Shown here piece by piece: positions 32,088-41,000 of a DNA stretch of 64,000 bases; positions within the stretch are counted from its first letter, which is position 1; every line of letters begins with the position of its first letter. A program made the position numbers and the translations under genes. The DNA lies in contig NC_044027.1 in assembly GCF_900496995.4 (NCBI RefSeq), forward strand, positions 10,564,743 through 10,628,742, given 5' to 3'. A model generated the notes under the pieces. That model did not search any database and was not told the DNA's origin. It worked only from the letters and a program-made list of their open reading frames with translations. This DNA comes from Aquila chrysaetos chrysaetos. Its lineage: Eukaryota; Chordata; Aves; Accipitriformes; Accipitridae.

Positions 32088-35000
32088 ACAAAAAAGCTCT
32101 TTGAAGCAGACCCCTGGGCTGGCTGAGCCATGGCCCCCGCACTCGTGACGAAACCTCGCCTGGCTCATTTCCCCGGCCCCCGCGGGACAGCCTGACTCAG
32201 CGGGGCCGCAGGAAAGCCCCAGCTCTCCCTGCCTCCACGCAGGCATCCCGTGTCCCCTCGCTGCCAGCTCAGCAAGGGGGTGATGGCACCGGGATGTGTT
32301 TGCAGAGCAACGGAGGAGCGGACACCCGGGGGGCCGTGCCACCATGTCCCTTTGCTGGGTATCCCTACCCTGGTGAAGGTCCCTCTGTGCTGTGGTGGTG
32401 ATGGCCCGTGCCACGGTGGCAATGGCCCATAGGACGTCCCGCTGGCAGGGGACCCGTAAGCAGCGTGTGCTGGCCTAGCCAGGCTTGCCAAGGCTGCGGG
32501 CGAAGGAGTTAATCACTAATTTAGCCAGTAAATGATTAGCGAGCGGGGGCGGGTTGCTGTGGGGAGCGCAGTCTCCCAGCAGCCCCAGAACTGGTGGCAC
32601 CGACAGGGACATCCATGGGCTGGCACCCGTGGCCACGGTGCCACCAACCCGGCCAGCTCGCACCTCGGGGAGGCAAGAATGAACGGAAGCTGATTTCCAC
32701 CCAGATAAAGGCAGCGAAACCAAAAGGCCCCTCCTCGCCCGGCCACCGGCTCCTGGTGCAAGGCGGTGAGGCCACCGCTCACCGGGACAGCCCCGCGGCA
32801 TCCCCGGCTGTCCCCAGCATACCAGGGAGCGGCCGCCTGCCCCGTGGTTCCCATCGCCGGTGTGCGAGGAGGGTAGCGGAGCCGCCGGCGTCCTGCCTGC
32901 ACCCAACCGGCAGCAGGGGAGCCGGGAAGGACGGGCGCCACCGTGGTGCACGCACCGCCTGGAAAGTCACCCAAGTGCCGACTTTGCCGACTCCCTGCCT
33001 CGGGCTGCTCCGGTTCCTCCCGGCGGCCCGGGAGGACAATGAGGGTGGCTCTTCCAGCAAGGGAAACCAAGGACAAGGCCACCACAGGGATGTTGATGCC
33101 ACCGGCTGGGTGAAGGGTGCCCGGGTCATCCCTCACAGCAATCCTGCGCCACTGCCTGGCCTAAATGCACCTGGGGGGGGTTTGCTCGCTGCCCCTCAGC
33201 TGCCCTCGCGTGCCCCAGATCCTGGCATTATGCAGACAGTGTGTCTGGACATGCCCCACCGAGGGTGCACGGCACGCCAGGGATGGGGTGCACAGCGTGC
33301 CAAGGAAGGGATGCACAGCACGCCAGGGACGGGGTGCACAGCATCCCAGGGACGGGGTGCTGAGCCAGACTTCAAACCAGCAGCACCCTACGAGCCCTGC
33401 GCACCGCCTGCAGCTGCTGAGCTGGGAACGGCCCACGGACACAGGCTGTGCCCACCGGGCACAGAGCCCCGCTGCTGTGCCACCCGCCCTGCCCGCCGGC
33501 TCCCCCCACCGCAGTGCTGGGCCCACCTCAGCGCAGGCTTGTCCCTACAAGATTTTAGGAAAGGCAGCGTGACAGCACGCGATAGCTCCGGGCAGGCTGA
33601 GCATCAGCAACACAACAACCAGCAGAAGGGACTGTGCAAGAGGTGCCACTGTCAAGGGGGCACCAAGAAGAACCGAGAGCCGCTGCACCTCCCTGCAGGG
33701 AGCCGGGCAAGCATCCCACAGCACCGCCGGATGCACCCAAAGGGTTAAGGCCCGGCTGGCAGTTTAGGGTTTTGGGAATTTGAAGCTGAGTTCATTTCCA
33801 CCCAGAAACACAAACTCCTTCATAAGGGCCTGACTCAGCCCAGCTGAGCATTCCCTGAGCATCCCCCTGGGAGGGGGTTTCCAGTGCGGCTCCCAGGGCG
33901 ATGCTGGGGCTGGGGGGGGGGTCAGGCACTGGCTCCCCACCTGGAGGGACACCGTGGCAGAAAAGGGAGCTGAAGGAGGGGTTGCTCCTGATAACAGCAA
34001 AACCCAGGGGCTGACCCGGTAGCACTTTGTATTTTCCCCTCTCACAAAGAGTGAAACAGGGAAAAACAGGGGAGGAAGAGCAAAGACCAGGGACAGTTTC
34101 CCTTCTTACCTCCCTGCACCCAAATGCACCCTTCACACAAATCCACCCAAAACCAGCCCAGGGCATTTCTGCTTCAGGCTGCTATCAGGATTTAGACTGA
34201 GCTTATCTGGAACGAACTGGAAGCGGAGGCTGCTCCCAGTGCCTGCCCTGGCTTTTTCTGCACCCCTCTGATGCCTGCACCCAGGGCACAGCTCAGCACC
34301 GGGGACCCGGCAGGACAGGGATTGCTGCCTGGCTCCGGCACTACTCCAAAATCCATCGGGAATATTTTCAGCTACGAATCAGCTCAGAGGCAGGGTCCGG
34401 GTTGAAAGGGAACGCATCCTGCCGCCCCCTTGCCAGCAGCCCCGGGGATGAGCCGAGCGGCCGGCTGCCCTCTGACTCACGCCGTTGTGGGGAAGGGTGG
34501 GCAGGACGGGGGCTGCGCGGCAGGAAGGGATGAGGCAGCCTCAGAGCAGAAACCAGATGGGCCCTGGCCTGAACCGGTTCATCCTCTCTCGCCCTGCCTT
34601 TGCTGTGCAGGGCTCTGCCCCCGGATGAGTCAGAAGCGCCCATAGTGCCAGCTCAGGGCTGGGGCACCCATCAGGGACGTGGCTCTCTGCTTCGCCGCCT
34701 GCAAGGTGCACCCTTCGCCGGCACCCAGCACTCCGCCGCATCCCCCATCCCAACTGCTGGCAGCACCCCGTGTCCCCGGGGATGTCCCCAGAGATGCTCC
34801 CCGGGGGCTCTGTCCCCACCGCGGCAGCACCCACCCCGTCTCCCAGCACCGCGCCCAGCCGCAGCGGTTGCACAACGCCGCTCCCCTCCCAGCCCAGAGC
34901 AAACAAACCTGCCGAAGCAGAGCCGTGCCCGGCACGGCCGCAGGAGGACCTAAAGCAGACCACGAAATCCAAGGGGCCAAAAATGAAGCAGCACATTCAG

Positions 35001-38000
35001 CAGCAGCTCCTCAACCTAGGAACTGCCAAAACCCCCTCAACGGTGCTCTCACCACGCTTTGGACACCCTTCACCCGCTGCTCCTGCTCCCCAATCCCAAA
35101 TGCGAAGCCAGACTCAGTCCCCTGCCTCAGCCCCGCTCCCGCGGCTCGGGGCCGCATCCAGCCCAGCAGACGAGGGATTAGCGTCCGGTTACGTGCCGGC
35201 GGGTGTTTTCCCGCGACATGGATGCCGGTCTCCTGCTGCTCCCTGGGAACAGGCTGCTGTGGGGCTGCATGCGAGGAATGTGCGTGTGAATAATAAACAG
35301 CGTTCGGGGCCTTTGAATATCTCTGGAGAAGCTGGTCAGGGCTGGACTGAGCCCAGCGCGAGATGTCTGCCCTGAACCTCCCTGCCCAAACAGCCTCGGA
35401 GGGATGGGGGCAGGAGGAGATGCCCTCCTGGCCACCCAGTCCTGCCTGATCCGGGCAAGACCCTCCTGCCCCATCCCTTCCCCTTTGAGCAGCCTTGCCT
35501 TCAGGGGTGATGCTCCAAAGCCACAGGGCGGAGGTGCCCACACAGGCACCCCAGCTGGACTAAACCCACCCCAGCCCAAAGTGCCACCTGCCCAGTGGCA
35601 CAGGGATTAGGTTCAAGCCCACCAGAAGAGGTGATTGCACTCGCAGGACAGTCAGGATACGTCCCATGGGCAGGGAGGTGGCTGTGGGGAGCTGAAGCAT
35701 CCCCGGGGACCAGCTCAGCTCAAGCTGGATACCATCCCCCAAACCCTGTGCTGGACCAGGACCCACTGCCCTCATCCTGGCTGCAGTCACATCGCCCCAC
35801 ATGTCCCTTGTCCCCCAGGGTCCCACCAGCACCTGGCCAGGCTGGGGAAGAGCCACCAACCCTTTGGTGCTCACCCCATAGCGGGTGCTGCCCTGCAGCA
35901 CGGTGGGACCCAGCATCATCCCTCCCCAGATAAGGCTCCGCTCATCCACCAGCACCGGCCCGGCAGCATTGCATCCGCTCCGGCGTGGCACAACCGCCAC
36001 CACGGCCGAGTCAACGCCGGGTCGCAGGCAGTGCCGCTGTGGGGTGCTGCACTGGCAGCGGCGTCCTTTGGGCACCCACGTGGGGCCCCGTAGCACCTGG
36101 GAGCTGCGGCACCAGGGGGGGTCCCCATGGCGAAGGGGACAGATCAAACTTGGGTACCTCCGGGTCTCTCATGCTCCGGGTGCTGGGGTCAGCAGGGCGT
36201 GGGTGGTCCTTGCTCCGGGATGTCGCAGCAAATGCTTCTGTGCCCGGCAGGGGACGAGCAGCCAGTCCCCTCGTGCCTCCTCCCTGCCCAGTCCCAGGGA
36301 GAGAGGCTGAACCTGGCACGCTCTTCCACCACCGAGCTGGCCAGTGCCAGTGGGAAACCCAATCCAGCACCCCAGGAGGAGACCAAACAAAGACTTTTAT
36401 GTACATCCAAAAGAAAACCCAAGAGCTACTTGAACAAAACAGCCCTGAGCCTGTTCTGGGCTCTGACGCAGGCCCTGCTGGGGGGGGGGTTCCTGTGCCC
36501 AGCTCCTCCGTGAGGCCGGGGGAGGACAGAGGGTCCCCACCAGCCCCGCAGTGCCCGTCCCACGCCATGCCCTCCATGCCTGCTCCCTCCTCCTGATAAA
36601 GGGTGATGCCCTCGCTGAGGGTGGCCACGGGCTCAGTGTCTCCCATGGCCAAGGATGCTCCAGAAGCAGCACAGCCCCTGGTGAGCCATGGACACCCCGG
36701 GCTGGTGGGCACCTGCCCCATGGGGCTGGCAGCCAGTGCCTGGCAGCACAGAGCATCACCAGCATCTTCCTTGCTGCAGGAGGGTGGGCGGCAGCCAGCA
36801 GCGCAAAGCGGGTCCTAGGCAGAGGCAAGGCAGGGATGTTCCCAAGGCAGGGATGTTCCCAATGTGGGGATGTTCCCAAGGCAAGGTTCTGTCCTGGTCT
36901 CAGCTGATGCCCTCCATGAGTTGGGAGCAGAGGAAGGGGCTCAGGGTGCTTCCCATGGCTGAGCCACCACTGCTTTGGGTGCCTGGGAGCTGGCAGCCCC
37001 GCTCTCCTGCCCCACACGGTGGCACTGAGGTCACCCCAGCTTTGGGACACATCCCTTCGTGCAGGGAAACCCCCCAAGGGGCATCACACCTAGCGCTGAG
37101 CAGAGCTGGCAGAAGGAGAGAGGAAGCCAGGACAAGCGTCCCGTGCGCTAGGAGCCACCGACCAGGAGGGAAGGGAGGTCCTGGCCAGGGTCCCCAGCCA
37201 GCTCCAGGGCAGAGCATCCCATCAATCCCTGCTGCATGGGGACGTCCCATCCTGGGGACTCCCATAGAGGGGTCCAAGCCCCCCCAGAGCAGGGCTGGGA
37301 GTCCATCTGCAGGCAGGGACAGATCCCTGCTGGGGAAGGGCAGGAGGGCACGGAGAAGGGCACCGTGCTCTACCAGCCGGAGCCAGGACCTGCACCGAAC
37401 ACCACTGCCCTTTCCCTTTGAAAAGGGGGAAAAGGTGGAGTTTTACTCCTTCCTCCCCCTCCGGCCCAGGAGGCTGGGAGGAAGTCTGCTTGCAACGAGC
37501 AGCTCTGCTCTGCCCCTTCCTCCCCTCCTGGCCCCCCTGACACCGGGCTCTCCATCGAGCTGGTGCGGGCACATCCAGGCATGGGGCAAGGCTCAGGGGC
37601 CAGCCAGGGAGCACAGCTGCTGCTTGGGGACCTCACGGCCAGACACCAGCCAGGCTCCGGGTGCTGCAGCCCAAGGGTGCAGTGACACCTTCTGCAAACT
37701 GGGTGGTGGGACCAAACCTGGGTCCTGCAGGGGCAAAGTGCGTGCTCAGCTTCCTGCTGGAGAGCTGGTGCTCGCCTGCCTTCAAACCTCGCCCGGCAAG
37801 CTCCTGTGGATAAGCATCCCTGGATCTCTCCAGCCCTTCTGCCTGCCAAAAATCTCTAAGACGTGGAGCCCAGGGTCCTGGCAATGTGGGAGGCAAGAGC
37901 CCCATCCTGCAAGCAGACAGCTTTCCAGCTTCCCCCCATCTCCCTGCTCGCTGGGAGCAAGGGCAGGGCAGCTGCCGGCTGGGTTGTGAAATAAAGTCTG

Positions 38001-41000
38001 GTTGTGGGATGCTGCTGTAAGAGGGATGGAAATGGGATGGCTGGGTCTGACACCACTCCTTCTCCATGGGCTGGGACCAGGTTCCTGCCCACGAGGCCGA
38101 CTGCAGGGTCTGTCCATGGGACGCACCACCCATTGCATCCCCATGGACCAGGGCTGTCCGCACACCTAACCCCGGGCTCTTTCACTGGCTGTTTCGGTGA
38201 CTGTCCCCATGCCCACGTGGCACCTTTGCTGTTCCCAGCATGGGGCCAAACCGGCAGTGCCGTAGCTGTGGCGAAGCCAGGGGCGGGAGCCAGTGGCTTG
38301 TTGCAACCTGCCACGGGGCTCGGACAGAGGGACGGGAGCCCGTCAGTCCCCAGGAGGGTGGGATAGGGCTGACAGGGGATGTGCCAAGAGGTGCCAAGCC
38401 TCCCTGGGCTCAGAGCTAGCCTCTGCAGCAATCTGGGGGCAGGAGGGAGGCAAAGGCTTGGGAAATCCCAGCTCTTGGCTGTGCTTCCCTTGCTGGGTCC
38501 CTGCAATGGGTTTAGGGGTGTCTGATACTGCAGTGTGGGGGGAATCCTGGTCTGCAGGGTGCTTTTCTCTCCCTGGGCTGACCTGAGGGGCCAAGGAGAG
38601 CTCTCAGCTGCGATGCCACCTCTGCTCCTCCTGTCCCCAGCCCTCCTGCTCCCAGGCAGAGCAGGGATGCCCTCCATGCGTGCCCCAGCTTGCTCAAGGC
38701 AAGGCCTTTGGCTAAGGCCCTGCTGGGGGAGGCAGGGAAAGCCCCCCCCAGGAGGGAAGGCAGGCTCTGTCCCGGGGCTGAGCACAGGCAGGGCCAGGAG
38801 GGCTCCCACCTCCTGCCCACGTGGGAATGCCACCAGCACAAGAGGCCCCTGCAGCCGGTGACGTCCCCTGCCCCAACACGCTGGCTCCGAGCGAGCCCTG
38901 TGCCCCGACATGACGGCTGCGGGTAAGCCCTGGCTTGCCAGAACCAGCCCTTCCCCGCTGGCAGGGAGCCCTGACATGCCAGCGGAGTTATTTATTTCAC
39001 GATGAAAGAAGACACACACTTCGTTACAAGAAACTACTCCACATCTCCAGCACATTGCAGCGTCGATCCCTCAGAGCCTCCCTGCATCGTTCCCGCGCCC
39101 CGGGGCAGGGTGAGGGTTTCAGCCTCAAGACCAACCCCAGAGCCCATCACCAGCAGCCACCGCCTCCCGCGCTGGCTGGAGCTGATCTGCGGCCAAGGCT
39201 AGGAAATGAGCGTCGCGCTTAAGGAAGCCACGGCAAACCTCTTCCCGCTGCCGGCAACCTCCCCCTCTGCGGCACACCGCAGCCAGGCACCTTTCGGCAT
39301 TTGCCGGGAACCTCCGGACCCGACCCCGCAGCCCGTCCCATCGGCACCCAGCCTCCCGGCAGGAGAAGGATGCTCCTCGGCGGCATCGGGATATGCAGCC
39401 ACCGATGCCCGACAAGGCTCGTTGGAGAGGAAAGGCTGTGGATCTGGCACCAGGGGTGAGGCTCAGTGTCACTTCTGCCACCCACCGTTGTGTGGGCTGG
39501 TGTCTGTAGAAGGTCCCACCCCATCTTAACAGCTAGTTTATTCAGCAATTAACGAGCTGGCGACTCCCTGGAGATGCCAGAACAAGGTGTGAGCTCCCAG
39601 GGACCCTCCCTGCGCTGCCACCCACCTCCCCATCCCTCTCGCCACAGAGTCACCCGGCAGCTCCCGCTGCATCCCTGGGCTCTCCCACCCGCCGGGTGCC
39701 CAGGACCACCAGCCCCGTGGGGCAAAGCCACCCAGTTCCTGCCGGCCACGCTCTACCTCATCCCACTAGAGAAGGGGTCCATGGGGCGGGGACGCACTAG
39801 GGAAGGAGTTATTCCAGCACGAGGGAAGAGCTTCATCCAGCCCCTTGCTGAGGGCACCTATTGCCCTGGACAGGAGGGGACACTGTGCGAAAACCCAAGG
39901 CACCCAGTGATGTCTTGGCTTTCCCGGGAGCCCTGGCAGGACATCCCATGCCTGCCACCCTCCTGTCCCCAGGCAATGGTGCCCATGCTGGGCATCCTTG
40001 CGCAAGGAGGGGGAGCCAGTCCCTGCTCCAGCCCGTGGAGCAGGTCGGGAGTAGCTCCCAACCCACATTTGGGAGGAAGAGGAGGAGGGCAGCCAAAGGA
40101 TGTTGACAAACAAGCTGGGTGACTCAGGCCAGGATGATGTCCAAAGTAGGGCGGCAGAAGGAAGCACTTACTAGTTGTAGAGACTCTGGAGAAAGGGATG
40201 CAGGAGCAGCAAGCAGCATGGCCTGAAAACCACCCCAGTGTAGATCACACCCCCTGGGCTGCCCTTTCAACCCCAGCACAGCGGAGCATCGCCAGTGCTG
40301 GCAGGGATGCTGCCTGCACGCCTGCTCAGGCAGCAGGAGAGAGGTCCAGTCCCACCAGCACCACCAGTGGGAGGAAAGACCCTGGTCCTGAGCTACCAAC
40401 ACATAAGTCACGCATGTGTGGCTCGTGACCTCCTGGAGATGTTGGCATCAGCCTCACCGCGTGGACTCGACATGGCACGGGACCTTCGCAGCACAGCTTT
40501 GATGGCAGAGGTCCCAATGCAGAGGGGACCACACCATGCATGACATGGAAAGGCTTTTTGCTACCTCCCTCCTGCCTTTAACCCACCTGCAGTGCTCAGA
40601 GCTCTGCTCCCAGCAGGGGGGAAGGATCTGGCCCAGGCTCTCTCCATCTCCCCACGGCCCCAGGGCTTGCTGCGTGCCTAGCCGGCACAGTTCTGCTGGT
40701 GTATGGGGGCTGAAGCCACGGGGAGCATTGCCAAGCCCAGAGAGCTCCCCTCCCTGCTGCAATCAGGGGTCACATCAGCCTGGGTAGCTCCTCCAAACTC
40801 CCCAAAGTTGGGAGGACAGCTGGGAAAAGTTGCCTGGAGAGGGGATGAATCCCTCCCTGGGCGCCGGCAGGAGCAGCGGCAGCAGAGAACAGGCCGAGCT
40901 AGGCAGGAAAACCCGGAGTTTTCCCCAACGCGTTGCTTTGCATGCCTGACAGCAAGTCGTGCCTTGCCTGTTGGGTTACGGCCCCTCCCAGCTCTGGGGG

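Noticed and set aside
32594-33748. 384-codon plus-strand frame
   Set aside because: Includes the 23-bp minisatellite and shows no domain or conservation cue. It lies within NIBAN2 intron 1 in antisense.
36688-37989. Plus-strand open frame of 433 codons, and a 399-codon minus frame at 37,856-39,055, in NIBAN2 intron 1
   Set aside because: Composition-driven Pro/Gly/Ser/Arg-rich translations without recognisable domains. Both strands are open over overlapping regions, and a 17-bp repeat falls inside the first.
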